From NCBI GenBank assembly GCA_001778375.1, contig MFGV01000001.1, positions 20,073-84,072 on the forward strand: a stretch of 64,000 nucleotides of DNA, given 5' to 3'. Below are positions 8,863 to 17,453 of this stretch, in pieces; within the stretch, counting starts at the first letter, position 1; each line of letters opens with the position of its first letter. Source of the DNA: Candidatus Firestonebacteria bacterium RIFOXYD2_FULL_39_29 (GTDB taxonomy: Bacteria > Oederibacteriota > D2-FULL-39-29). The notes beneath the pieces were generated by a model, which did no database searches, had not been told where the DNA came from, and worked only from the letters and a program-made list of their open reading frames with translations. Position numbers and translations under genes: made by a program.

Positions 8863-8981
8863 CAGACTGTGTCGCAATTACATTTTCGATCTGACGTACC
8901 ACAATAGGTTGTAGTTGCTCGATTCATCGAGCGTACCTATTGCGCCTGATGAATCAGGCAACTACATTGCGACACAGTCTG
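8863..8981. repeat. 119-bp palindromic element (MITE/REP-like)
   Basis: Perfect 16-bp terminal inverted repeats, cagactgtgtcgcaat (8863-8878) and its complement (8966-8981), enclose nested palindromes: ctcgat-tc-atcgag, gcctgat-ga-atcaggc, aataggt/acctatt and gtagttgc/gcaactac. Nearly the whole element can fold. It lies between metV and metF within an otherwise same-strand gene run. No convincing target-site duplication is visible and no open frame lies inside. A second hairpin, cgccaac (8999-9005) with gttggcg (9014-9020), sits just outside. Confidence 0.85.
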
Positions 8982-9081
8982 AATTACTAATTAATGAACG
9001 CCAACCATAAACCGTTGGCGATTATATTTATAACTTATTTTCTTTTAAACATTTAACGGATGCTTTTGTCCGTTTACCTCA

Positions 9082-9109
9082 AATTGTCAATTGTAAATCG
9101 TAATTCGTA
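9082..9109. repeat. four degenerate tandem heptamers
   Basis: Four consecutive 7-nt units: aattgtc, aattgta, aatcgta, attcgta, immediately after the metV stop codon. Confidence 0.7.
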
Positions 9110-9116
9110 AATTTCT

Positions 9117-9731
9117 TTACTGACTTTTCTTGTAATCGCGGATACTGATCATTTCTTTTAAATTTTTGTCACTTTCATTTATAGCCAACATCCTGTTAAA
9201 TATTCTTTCCCAGCCGCATTCTTTATTTTTTGAAACTTCGCACTTTCCATTTTTCGCTCCGCCGCATTGACCATTTAAAAGTCCCTTGGAGCATGCTGTT
9301 ACAGGACATATCCCGACAGTATATCCCAACATGCATTCTCCGCACTGCTCGCAATCGCAAGAAGAAGGTGTAAATCCTGAGAAACCCGGGACATAAAATG
9401 TGTCACAACCGGAAAGAACTACTTTATCAGGAAGCAGACCGGCAAAAGTCTGAACACCTACTCCGCAGGAAAATATAACTACCGATACTGCCGCTGTAAT
9501 TTCATTTTTATGAATGTCTAATCTCTTTCTTGTATACTCTTCATTGCACAAGTAGTCCAATTTTATCTCGCCGGATATATTCAATTTGGCAGCTTTTAGC
9601 TCTTCCTTGAGCGTTTCATATTCTTTTTCCGCAAAATGAACTTCTTTACAGCCAAAACAAGCGATCAATAATATTTCACCTTTAAGAAAAGGCAGAATTT
9701 CTTCTTTCTTTTTAACTTGAGTGATCAACAT
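9117..9731 (-). CDS. MetV-like methylene-THF reductase partner
   Basis: 204 residues of the MTHFR C-terminal (PF12225-type) family. The C-terminal half is cysteine-rich: CDCEQCGECMLG, GICPVTACSKG, NGQCGGAKNGKCEVSK and KECGWE. In acetogens MetV binds MetF and carries electrons to its flavin. The start codon shares one base with the upstream stop (TAATG at 9731), so it is coupled to the MetV-RnfC fusion gene. It is about half identical by eye to the N-terminal domain of that fusion, meaning two MetV copies are encoded back to back. metF follows across a 300-bp gap that holds the palindromic element. Confidence 0.88.
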   Translation of the reverse strand: MLITQVKKKEEILPFLKGEILLIACFGCKEVHFAEKEYETLKEELKAAKLNISGEIKLDYLCNEEYTRKRLDIHKNEITAAVSVVIFSCGVGVQTFAGLLPDKVVLSGCDTFYVPGFSGFTPSSCDCEQCGECMLGYTVGICPVTACSKGLLNGQCGGAKNGKCEVSKNKECGWERIFNRMLAINESDKNLKEMISIRDYKKSQ

Positions 9732-11713
9732 TACTTTTTTATCTCCCGCAGCATTTTCTTTGACTTTTTAAATATTTCGACCATATGTGATTTAGAAGAA
9801 CAAATCTCCTCGCAGCAACCGCACTCGATGCAATTCATTATGCCTTCTTTTTCTATTTTAACCCAATTTTCAGCTTTGGCATAGAAAACAAGTTTATGCG
9901 GTTTCAGCTCCATCGGGCAAACATTAACGCATCTGCCGCATTTAATACAAGGTTCTTCCGTCAGATCATCTTTCTTTTGAACTACCGCAATACCGTTTGT
10001 ACCTTTAATTACTGGCACTTCATAATCATTTTGAGTAAAGCCCATTACGGCTCCGCCCATTTTAAGTTCGAATTTTTCAGGTACTTTTATACCGCAGACC
10101 TTGATTATATCAGATACAAGCATTCCTATAGGTACTTCATAGTTCCCGGGTTTAGAAACACCTTCACCTGCTACTGTAACTACTCTGCTGACAAGCGGCA
10201 TTCCTGAATATATTGAATCGTATACAGCACAAGCCGTTCCAATATTATTTACTATTACACCGACATCCAAAGGAAGACCGCCAAGAGGAACTTCCCGTCC
10301 CAAAATCCTTTTTATAAGCATTCTCTCTGCGCCTTCAGGATATTTAGTTTTTACCGAAACTATTTCAACAGATGTTTCTGCTTTACACTTTTCTTTAAGA
10401 GCTTCCAGCGCTTCAGGTTTATTATCCTCTACAGCAATAATTCCTTTTTTAACACCTGCAGCTTTCATAAGCAGCTTAAATCCCATGAGGACTTTCCCGG
10501 GTCTCTCAACCATCAATCTAAAATCAGCATTAAGCAGAGGTTCGCATTCACAGCCATTCAACAAAATAGTGTCCACGGGTTTGTTTGAGCTCAATTTTAT
10601 ATGCGAGGGGAACTGCGCCCCTCCCATCCCGACAATACCGGCATTTTTTATTGCAGAAATTATACTTTCTTTCGAGCAGCTCTCAAGAGTCCCTTTTGGA
10701 ATAATAGAAGGATCCTGTTCGTTTTTCATGTCATTTTTTATGCCAATTGTTAAAACGTCAAAAGGAAGCAAAGGATGTTTTCGCGGTTCCACAAAAATAA
10801 CTTCTCCTGAGACACCGGAATGAACAAAAGCTGTAACCATCGCTTTTGAATCGCCTATTTTCTGTCCGACTTTAACTCTATCACCTATTTTTACAAATGG
10901 TTCACATATTACGCCGGCATGCTGCTGAAGAGGGATATAAACATATTCGGGAGGAGATATCTTCTCAATGGCTATTTTTGCGGTAAGTTCTTTTCTTTCC
11001 TCAGGATATATTCCGCCGTAGAAACCTTCATTTCTCTTTGCCTGTATGAATTTGACATAGGAATCAACAAAGTCTGCACTGTTTTTATTATAATTTCGCA
11101 GTTTTGGCAACTGTTCAATAAATATATTTTGACGATTTTGACAGGCTAAACGATTATAAATATTTTCCCAGGCACAATCTTTTTCTTTTGATACTTCACA
11201 CTTGCCTTTTTTTGCACCGCCGCAGGGCCCGTTAATTAATCCCTTACTGCAATCCACAACAGGGCATATGCCTCCGGTAACACTGAGATAACACTCCCCG
11301 CAGGCACCGCATTTTTCCACACCTAAGGTAATCCCGTGAAAGCCGCCTTGAAAGACGGAATCACAAACAGTCAACACAGGAATATTTAGCTGTCCGGCAA
11401 CGGTTTGAACACCTACCCCGCAAGAGATAACAGCAACTGCATCCGCATTATTAATATCCTGCATTACATTTTTTAATAACTTACCGGTAAGATATTCATT
11501 ACAGAGGAAATCCATGTGCATAAATCCTACCGTGGTTTTTCCGGATTCATTGAGGAGTTTATTTAACTCAGCAGTTTCTGGTTCAACATCCAGGGCAAAT
11601 TCATTAAAGCATTTATTACAAGAGATGATATAAATTCTTTCTTGTCCTGCAAGTATCTCCAGTATCTCTTCTTTACTCTTTAGCTTGTATTTCGTGTAAT
11701 CAGTTTTTTGCAT
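9731..11713 (-). CDS. MetV-RnfC fusion protein (RnfC2-like electron-input subunit)
   Basis: About 660 residues. Residues 1-200 are a MetV-like domain with the same Cys pattern as the next gene (CGACGECYLS, GICPVVDCSKG, NGPCGGAKKGKCEVSK). Residues about 240-660 are RnfC-like: a lipoyl-like/SLBB N-terminal part (GVICEPFVKIGDRVKVGQKI), the Nqo1-type NAD/flavin region (VGMGGAQFPSHIKL, NGCECEPLLNAD), and two C-terminal 4Fe-4S motifs (CIKCGRCVNVCP and CIECGCCEEIC). In Acetobacterium, RnfC2 links NADH to MetV and MetF; here two of those polypeptides are joined. I choose ATG 11713, which follows the preceding stop by one base. No strong ribosome-binding site is visible, suggesting coupling. Confidence 0.9.
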   Translation of the reverse strand: MQKTDYTKYKLKSKEEILEILAGQERIYIISCNKCFNEFALDVEPETAELNKLLNESGKTTVGFMHMDFLCNEYLTGKLLKNVMQDINNADAVAVISCGVGVQTVAGQLNIPVLTVCDSVFQGGFHGITLGVEKCGACGECYLSVTGGICPVVDCSKGLINGPCGGAKKGKCEVSKEKDCAWENIYNRLACQNRQNIFIEQLPKLRNYNKNSADFVDSYVKFIQAKRNEGFYGGIYPEERKELTAKIAIEKISPPEYVYIPLQQHAGVICEPFVKIGDRVKVGQKIGDSKAMVTAFVHSGVSGEVIFVEPRKHPLLPFDVLTIGIKNDMKNEQDPSIIPKGTLESCSKESIISAIKNAGIVGMGGAQFPSHIKLSSNKPVDTILLNGCECEPLLNADFRLMVERPGKVLMGFKLLMKAAGVKKGIIAVEDNKPEALEALKEKCKAETSVEIVSVKTKYPEGAERMLIKRILGREVPLGGLPLDVGVIVNNIGTACAVYDSIYSGMPLVSRVVTVAGEGVSKPGNYEVPIGMLVSDIIKVCGIKVPEKFELKMGGAVMGFTQNDYEVPVIKGTNGIAVVQKKDDLTEEPCIKCGRCVNVCPMELKPHKLVFYAKAENWVKIEKEGIMNCIECGCCEEICSSKSHMVEIFKKSKKMLREIKK

Positions 11714-11714
11714 A

Positions 11715-12989
11715 TTAAGAGTATTTTTTGTATTCCGAATCAAGCTTAAACCTGACTTTCGGATCCTTTCCGTATTCTATTACCGCAGGCTTTCCCCCGT
11801 TCATAATAGAGAGCCTGCCGGCCTCCATCACCAGTTCATTATAATAACTGTTAGCCGGAGTGGCAACTACACCTTCTTTATCTATTTTCATGATTATATT
11901 TTTCTTTTCTTCTGTACTCTTCCCCTCTTCCACCCTTAGAGCAGATAAAATATTAGCTTCTATTGATCTATAGCCATACCCTACCGGCTCATAACCTTCC
12001 CCTCCGTGATAAACCATCTGAAAGTATTCAGGATTGGTCTCATAATAAAATTTATCATCAGGATCATTTCCCTTCGTCAGTACGGAATGTTTAACCCCTC
12101 TGAACTGGTCAGAGTGGGATATCATTCCGCCCATATCCTTATTTTGTGTATGAAGAACCATTCCCTGGGTATTTCCGCCCGGACCCTGATCAGGATAGCC
12201 AAAACCGTTGACCACATTTAAGCAGGCTCCATTATTCCAGAGCACCCGGCCGTCAGTCCAGAGAAAACCTTCATTACCGTTGGGATACTTATCAGGAATT
12301 CCATATACCGAGACTTCTACCGGAAGGAGCCCGGTAATAAAAGCCACTAAGTCAATATAATGACAGCCTACATAAGAAAAAGCATCGGAATTCTTTAAAG
12401 TACACCAATTTTGAAAATTCGAATGTCTGTAATACCAGGGCTCAATAAGATGCGCCTGCCCTATCCTAAACTCTCCAAACTCACCGTTTTGATACCTGCG
12501 CCGGGCTATAAGACCTCTGTCATCAAACCTTTTATGATATTCCACGCCAACAAATAAACCTTTTGAAAGAGCTTCTTCTTCTATTTCCTTAGCTTCTTTG
12601 TATTTTAATACTAACGGTTTAACACTACATACATGTTGATTGTTTTTTAAGGCTTCTTTTATGACCATATAATGCAGCTGATCCGGCATAGCCACAAAAA
12701 CAAAATTACCCGGTTTCATTTTTTTTATTACATCCTTGAACAGATCAGGATAATTATTTGTAAGATCGCCTTTTTTATAGTCAGGATAAGAATTAAAAGA
12801 CTGCCCCGGAAAAGACTTACAAAGCATCCCATTTTCCCCGAGCGCTTTTAAAGGCGCACCATTTAACGCAACTATATCGATATTTCCGACAAGTCCTTTA
12901 CGCTGAAGCTGATAAATGGAAGGAAGTATTTGAACAGCCGTGATCATTCCCCCGCCGACTATGGTTACATCTATTTTACGACTGGACAT
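11715..12989 (-). CDS. Gfo/Idh/MocA-type oxidoreductase
   Basis: 424 residues. The N-terminus IDVTIVGGGMITAVQIL is an NAD(P)-binding Rossmann motif; VFVAMPDQLH and CSVKPLVLKYKEAKEIE match the family's cofactor and catalytic (KP) regions, and GVEYHKRFD follows. These enzymes oxidise or reduce sugars and cyclitols. Ribosome-binding site GAGGAGC. Its stop is one base from the MetV-RnfC start, an odd operon partner for a folate reductase complex. The substrate cannot be told from sequence. Confidence 0.88.
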   Translation of the reverse strand: MSSRKIDVTIVGGGMITAVQILPSIYQLQRKGLVGNIDIVALNGAPLKALGENGMLCKSFPGQSFNSYPDYKKGDLTNNYPDLFKDVIKKMKPGNFVFVAMPDQLHYMVIKEALKNNQHVCSVKPLVLKYKEAKEIEEEALSKGLFVGVEYHKRFDDRGLIARRRYQNGEFGEFRIGQAHLIEPWYYRHSNFQNWCTLKNSDAFSYVGCHYIDLVAFITGLLPVEVSVYGIPDKYPNGNEGFLWTDGRVLWNNGACLNVVNGFGYPDQGPGGNTQGMVLHTQNKDMGGMISHSDQFRGVKHSVLTKGNDPDDKFYYETNPEYFQMVYHGGEGYEPVGYGYRSIEANILSALRVEEGKSTEEKKNIIMKIDKEGVVATPANSYYNELVMEAGRLSIMNGGKPAVIEYGKDPKVRFKLDSEYKKYS

Positions 12990-13167
12990 ATTATTGCTCC
13001 TCTTTGTTATGTATTTTTAGTCATACTGGGCCATGCATTGGATTTCATTTCTCTAAGCAGATGCCTAAGCATTTTATCCATTTACATTTTTGAAAGCAGA
13101 TTTTCAATATAACCCGTTTTTCACAATCAAAAGCAATAATTCATTTTTCTGCCTTCAAAAATATATA

Positions 13168-13194
13168 CTACCCCGCGGTTAAAGCACGGGGTAG
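13168..13194 (-). terminator. intrinsic terminator after hppA
   Basis: Perfect 8-bp stem ctaccccg (13168-13175) and cggggtag (13187-13194). Read on the minus strand it is followed by TATATATTTTT, and it lies 14 bp past the hppA stop. The rest of the gap to 12990 shows no clear element. Confidence 0.8.
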
Positions 13195-13207
13195 CTATAT
13201 TTAAAAC

Positions 13208-15529
13208 TTATTTCTTTTTCGATTTAGATTTTTTTCCTGCTGAGGCTACTTCTTTGTTAAGCAGCGAACCGCGCCTGTTTGCAACAAACGCATAACCAAG
13301 AGCTGCTAAACATACCAGAGCAATAATAACTTTTTTTCCAAAATCTGCATCACTCATGGAAATTACCGCTGCCGGAGCTATAGGAGCCAGAATAATAGCT
13401 ACAAGATTCATAACTTTAATCATAGGATTAATTGCCGGACCTGCTGTATCCTTAAACGGGTCTCCGACTGTATCTCCTATAACTGCTGCTTTATGAGAAT
13501 CAGTTCCCTTTCCGCCCATAAAACCGTCTTCAATTTTCTTTTTCGCATTGTCCCAGAGCCCGCCGGTATTAGACATAAACACAGCCAGCAGCTGTCCCAT
13601 TACAATGGTTCCCACAAGATATCCGCCAAGAGCGCCGACACCTAAAGTATAAGCAACCAGAACCGGAGTAGCTACCGCAAGAATTCCGGGTCCCACAAGC
13701 TCTCTTTGCGCGGCTTCAGTAACAATAGCAACACAAGGACCGTATTCCGGCAACTCTTTACCTTTCATAATCCCGGGATGCATTTTAAACTGCCTTCTGA
13801 CTTCCTGAACGACTAAGAAAGCTGCTCTTCCGACTGCTTTTAACATAAAAGAAGAGAATAACATAGGTACCGCAGCTCCGATCATTAAACCTACAAATAT
13901 CTCCGGAATATTAATCTGAATACCTGTCGCTACAAGTTTGGCCTCATCAATGTAAGATCTGAAAAGAGCAGTCGCAGCTATCACCGCTGTCGCTATTGCA
14001 AGACCTTTTGTGAGAGCTTTTGTTGTATTCCCGATAGCATCCATCCATGCAAGTGTTTCAGAAGCTTTAGTTGCCTTTATCTTTGACATTTCAAATATAC
14101 CGTGCGCATTGTCAGTGATAGGACCAAAAGTATCCATGGCAAGTACAAACCCTGTGGTAGCAAGAAGCCCGAGTCCGGAAAGCGCAACACCGAAAGCGGC
14201 CATGCCGGGATCACCTTTAAAAATAACTAAAGAGCTGACAATGGTACCGCAAATCAGAACTATTGCCCATACAGACGATTCCATCCCTTCCGCAAGCCCG
14301 TTAAGTATAAGAGTGGCCGGCCCGGTTTTTGTCGCAATTGCCGTTTCGGTAACTGCTCTCTTATCCGGATGAGTAAATATATTCGTAAGGATAAGAGTGG
14401 CTACCGCCAGCAAAATACCTATTGAGGTAATAAGCGCCAATTTAACCCAAAGCCAGCTGGCTCCGCCGTCATAGAACATTTTATGAGAAAGAGCAAAGAA
14501 GCCCATTATCGATAAAGCTGCGGATACACAGTAACCTATAATGATCGGTTTCATCGGATCAAAAACTTTTGCTTTATCATTTCCTCTAACAAACCAGGTT
14601 CCTATAATTGAAGTAAATACACCTAATGCTCTTATAAGAAGGGCAAACATGATAAAGGGTAATGCTTTATCCCCTCCTAACGACGCTGCAAGAATAATTG
14701 CGGCGACAAGAGTAACTTCATAGGATTCAAACATATCTGCAGCCATACCGGCACAATCCCCGACGTTATCACCGACATTATCGGCAATAGTTGCGGCATT
14801 TCTCGGATCATCTTCCGGAATACCAGCTTCAACTTTACCGACCAAGTCAGCCCCTACATCAGCCGCTTTAGTATAGATACCGCCGCCGACTCTCATAAAG
14901 AGCGCTGCAAGCGAACCGCCAAAACCAAAACCGATTAAGACTTTCATTGCATCCTGTTTGAACAACACGAAAATAATAGTTGCTCCAAGAAGACCAAAAC
15001 CAACGGTGAACATTCCTGAAACAGCACCGGCATCAAAGGAGACTCTTAAACATTTTGAGAAACTTGTCAGGGCTGCGTTTGCAGTACGGACATTGCCTTT
15101 CACCGCAAGTTTCATCCCTACAAAGCCTGCGCCATAGGAGCAAATAACTCCGGCAACAAATGCCACGGCTATACCCCATGAAAGCTCCATTCTTTTTGGA
15201 TCATCCCTAAAGGTACCATAGTAGTACATAGAAAGCAGAGTTACAAAAACAATTAAAACAAATATACCCATTATTTTGCTCTGTTGTTTAAGATACGCCA
15301 TTGAACCCTGTTCTATGGCATCTGCAACGTCCGTCAGGGCTTTCGGACCTGCCGGCTGCCTCATTACTTTTACTACAAGTATTACACCATAAAGCAGTGC
15401 AATAAGTGCGGCGCAAAACACATAGAAAAGCACCCTATTTTCATGCGGCCCGAATTCAGGCAGCACGAGGCTAGCTTCACTTGCGCTCATAACAAGCTGA
15501 CCAAGTTGTGAGACTATACTTCCTATCAT
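13208..15529 (-). CDS. hppA: membrane-bound proton-pumping pyrophosphatase
   Basis: Hydrolyses PPi and pumps ions across the membrane. 773 residues with about 16 membrane helices, slightly longer than usual because of an N-terminal extension and a lysine-rich tail (KKSKSKKK). The active-site signatures are intact: GGGIYTKAADVGADLVGKVE, DDPRNAATIADNVGDNVGD and DTVGDPFKDTAGPAINPM. In the diagnostic position the sequence is GNTTKA; lysine there marks the K+-independent class, which pumps H+, whereas K+-dependent (including Na+-pumping) enzymes have alanine. The ribosome-binding site is AAGGAGG. It sits at the end of a gene run with a PPi-type phosphofructokinase, linking membrane energy to the PPi pool. 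Confidence 0.97.
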   Translation of the reverse strand: MIGSIVSQLGQLVMSASEASLVLPEFGPHENRVLFYVFCAALIALLYGVILVVKVMRQPAGPKALTDVADAIEQGSMAYLKQQSKIMGIFVLIVFVTLLSMYYYGTFRDDPKRMELSWGIAVAFVAGVICSYGAGFVGMKLAVKGNVRTANAALTSFSKCLRVSFDAGAVSGMFTVGFGLLGATIIFVLFKQDAMKVLIGFGFGGSLAALFMRVGGGIYTKAADVGADLVGKVEAGIPEDDPRNAATIADNVGDNVGDCAGMAADMFESYEVTLVAAIILAASLGGDKALPFIMFALLIRALGVFTSIIGTWFVRGNDKAKVFDPMKPIIIGYCVSAALSIMGFFALSHKMFYDGGASWLWVKLALITSIGILLAVATLILTNIFTHPDKRAVTETAIATKTGPATLILNGLAEGMESSVWAIVLICGTIVSSLVIFKGDPGMAAFGVALSGLGLLATTGFVLAMDTFGPITDNAHGIFEMSKIKATKASETLAWMDAIGNTTKALTKGLAIATAVIAATALFRSYIDEAKLVATGIQINIPEIFVGLMIGAAVPMLFSSFMLKAVGRAAFLVVQEVRRQFKMHPGIMKGKELPEYGPCVAIVTEAAQRELVGPGILAVATPVLVAYTLGVGALGGYLVGTIVMGQLLAVFMSNTGGLWDNAKKKIEDGFMGGKGTDSHKAAVIGDTVGDPFKDTAGPAINPMIKVMNLVAIILAPIAPAAVISMSDADFGKKVIIALVCLAALGYAFVANRRGSLLNKEVASAGKKSKSKKK

Positions 15530-15602
15530 TTTAATTCCTCCTTTTCTTTTTTCCTTAACACAGCCTTGCAGGCAGCATCAGGAAATTTTTATCTCATTTT
15601 GT

Positions 15603-15628
15603 AATAACCCGCAATTTTACGGGTTATT
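15603..15628. other. stem-loop between transketolase and hppA genes
   Basis: aataacccg (15603-15611) and cgggttatt (15620-15628) form a perfect 9-bp stem directly after the transketolase stop. No U-run follows on the minus strand, so it may attenuate or stabilise rather than terminate. Confidence 0.5.
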
Positions 15629-15629
15629 A

Positions 15630-16508
15630 TTAAGCTTCTGCATTTTCAACTTGTTGTTTTGACGGCCCATTTACCACGCAAAGATCTTTTAGAGCTGCTT
15701 CGAGTTGTTCGTTGTTTGGAGCAACTCCGTGCCATTCTACTTTATTTTCCATAAAGCAGACCCCTTTACCTTTTACTGTTTTTGCGATAATTACGGTCGG
15801 CTTACCTTTAGTTACTCTAGCTTCTTTAAACGCCTTCAAATGGGCTTCTATAGAATGTCCGTCTATCTCTATAACATGCCAGTTAAACGCTTTAAATTTT
15901 TCAGCAAGCGGCGCCAATCCTTTTACTTCTTCCACTGTCCCGTCTATTTGTAAATTATTATAATCCACCCAGGCAACAATATTGTCAAGTTTTCTATGCG
16001 CCGAAGTCATTATCGCTTCCCAAACAGAGCCCTCCTGAAGTTCACCGTCCCCCAGAATACAAAACACTCTGGAATCACTTCCGTCAAGTCTGAGCCCTAA
16101 AGCCGCACCGTTGGCTGCTCCAAGCCCCTGCCCCAGGGATCCCGCAGAAATCTCTATACCGGGTGTTTTTGCACTGTGAGGATGTCCTTGAAGAAGGCTG
16201 TGAAGTTTTCTAAGCGTTATTAACTCTTCTTTAGGAAAATATCCAGCTTCTGCAAGTACGGAATAAAGTCCGGGTACAGCATGCCCTTTAGAAAGAAAAA
16301 CTCTATCCCTCTTTTCCCATTTAGGATTTTTAGGATCGTGTCTTAGTTCGGCAAAATAAAGTGCCGTAAGAAACTCCACCATTGAAAGAGAACCGCCTGG
16401 ATGACCCGACCCGGCCGCATTTAAAGCAATAAGAATACTCCTTCTTATATTTACCGTGCGTTCTTCAAGTTTTTTTATATCCGGTGTTTCATTTTTACCC
16501 TGATACAT
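15630..16508 (-). CDS. transketolase, N-terminal (ThDP-binding) subunit
   Basis: 292 residues covering only the pyrophosphate-binding half of transketolase. Visible: GSGHPGGSLSMVEFLTALYF, FLSKGHAVPGLYSVLA, GSLGQGLGAANGAALG, and the ThDP motif GDGELQEGSVWEA with the usual downstream N. In many anaerobes transketolase is split in two genes lying side by side. Here the C-terminal (pyrimidine-binding) subunit is not next to it or anywhere in the window. The start has a GGGGGAA ribosome-binding site, 9 bp after the upstream gene. Confidence 0.93.
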   Translation of the reverse strand: MYQGKNETPDIKKLEERTVNIRRSILIALNAAGSGHPGGSLSMVEFLTALYFAELRHDPKNPKWEKRDRVFLSKGHAVPGLYSVLAEAGYFPKEELITLRKLHSLLQGHPHSAKTPGIEISAGSLGQGLGAANGAALGLRLDGSDSRVFCILGDGELQEGSVWEAIMTSAHRKLDNIVAWVDYNNLQIDGTVEEVKGLAPLAEKFKAFNWHVIEIDGHSIEAHLKAFKEARVTKGKPTVIIAKTVKGKGVCFMENKVEWHGVAPNNEQLEAALKDLCVVNGPSKQQVENAEA

Positions 16509-16517
16509 TATTCCCCC

Positions 16518-17438
16518 TTATACCAAAGCCCAAGCATTTTTCCAGGCGCGTTTTGCGTTAGCTATTACCGCTTCCGGATCTTCATCTCCCACAGGTTTCA
16601 CTTCAAAAGAAACAACCGGCGGTTTAGCACTTGCCGTATCTTTAAGATAACCAACTTTAAAGAGCGCTTTAATAAACTCTGCCAATGCCTGCACATCATT
16701 CTCACTGCCCGGATAACCAAATCTCGGGTGTACATCACCATAAGCCGGATTTGTTTTATCCTTCATATAGCAATTGCCGACGTGAACATGATTAAGACAA
16801 CTTTTAACAGTGGATAAAGAATATTCGGATTTTTCGTTTAAAAGCGGCAAATGCGAAAGATCAATGGTAAGCCCGAAATTACTGTATGATTTTTTAACTT
16901 CTTCCGCTACTTTTACTGATTCTTTGGAAACACCGATAAGGCATTTTTTATCAATAGTTTCATCAAACGTTTCAAGAGAAAATATTTTATCTTTTGATTT
17001 CGCGTAAGCAGATAGTTCTTTTAAAGATTCAATCAAAAGTTTTACGGCAACTTCTTTTTTTTCTGCTCCCGGATGAGGACCGGAAAGGACAATAACTTTT
17101 TCCGCATTAAAATACACCGCATCATCTATAGTTTTCTTTACGTCTTCTATTGCTTTTTTTCTTTCATCAGCATTTTCTGCGTTTAGATTCAGTTTGCCTG
17201 CGAGTAACGGCGGTTGGCCGGCCATTATAACCCTGATACCGGAAACATCTGTTACCTTCCGGGCTTTTTCCTTTATTTCAATATTTAGAGGCCTTCTGAT
17301 TTCTACTGCGCCGAAGAACGAGTCAATTGATATAGTTTTCAAAGTTTCTGCAAAAGGACCGTCACCCTTACCCGTTGCCGGAAAAGCCATTGAATGAATA
17401 AGTCCGAGATCTGCATATCCATGCCATAATTCTTTCAT
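16518..17438 (-). CDS. sugar phosphate isomerase/epimerase-like TIM barrel
   Basis: 306 residues of the xylose isomerase-like (AP endonuclease 2) fold. Candidate metal ligands are in FSLETFDE, LTIDLSHLP, NHVHVGN and VVSFEVKP, the usual Glu-Asp-His-Glu set. Ribosome-binding site GGAGGAAA. It lies between phosphofructokinase and transketolase genes, so a sugar or sugar-phosphate epimerase/isomerase role is likely. The exact reaction is not readable from the sequence. Confidence 0.8.
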   Translation of the reverse strand: MKELWHGYADLGLIHSMAFPATGKGDGPFAETLKTISIDSFFGAVEIRRPLNIEIKEKARKVTDVSGIRVIMAGQPPLLAGKLNLNAENADERKKAIEDVKKTIDDAVYFNAEKVIVLSGPHPGAEKKEVAVKLLIESLKELSAYAKSKDKIFSLETFDETIDKKCLIGVSKESVKVAEEVKKSYSNFGLTIDLSHLPLLNEKSEYSLSTVKSCLNHVHVGNCYMKDKTNPAYGDVHPRFGYPGSENDVQALAEFIKALFKVGYLKDTASAKPPVVSFEVKPVGDEDPEAVIANAKRAWKNAWALV

Positions 17439-17453
17439 AATTTCCTCCGGTTA

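Noticed and set aside
8863..8981. Riboswitch or tRNA-like element upstream of metF
   Set aside because: The structure is a symmetric palindrome equally good on both strands, with no recognised aptamer core.
14010..14372. Long open frame on the plus strand opposite hppA (and similar ones opposite recG, the cyclase and the GH89-like genes)
   Set aside because: Mirror frames of strongly supported minus-strand genes; no ribosome-binding site or family motif.
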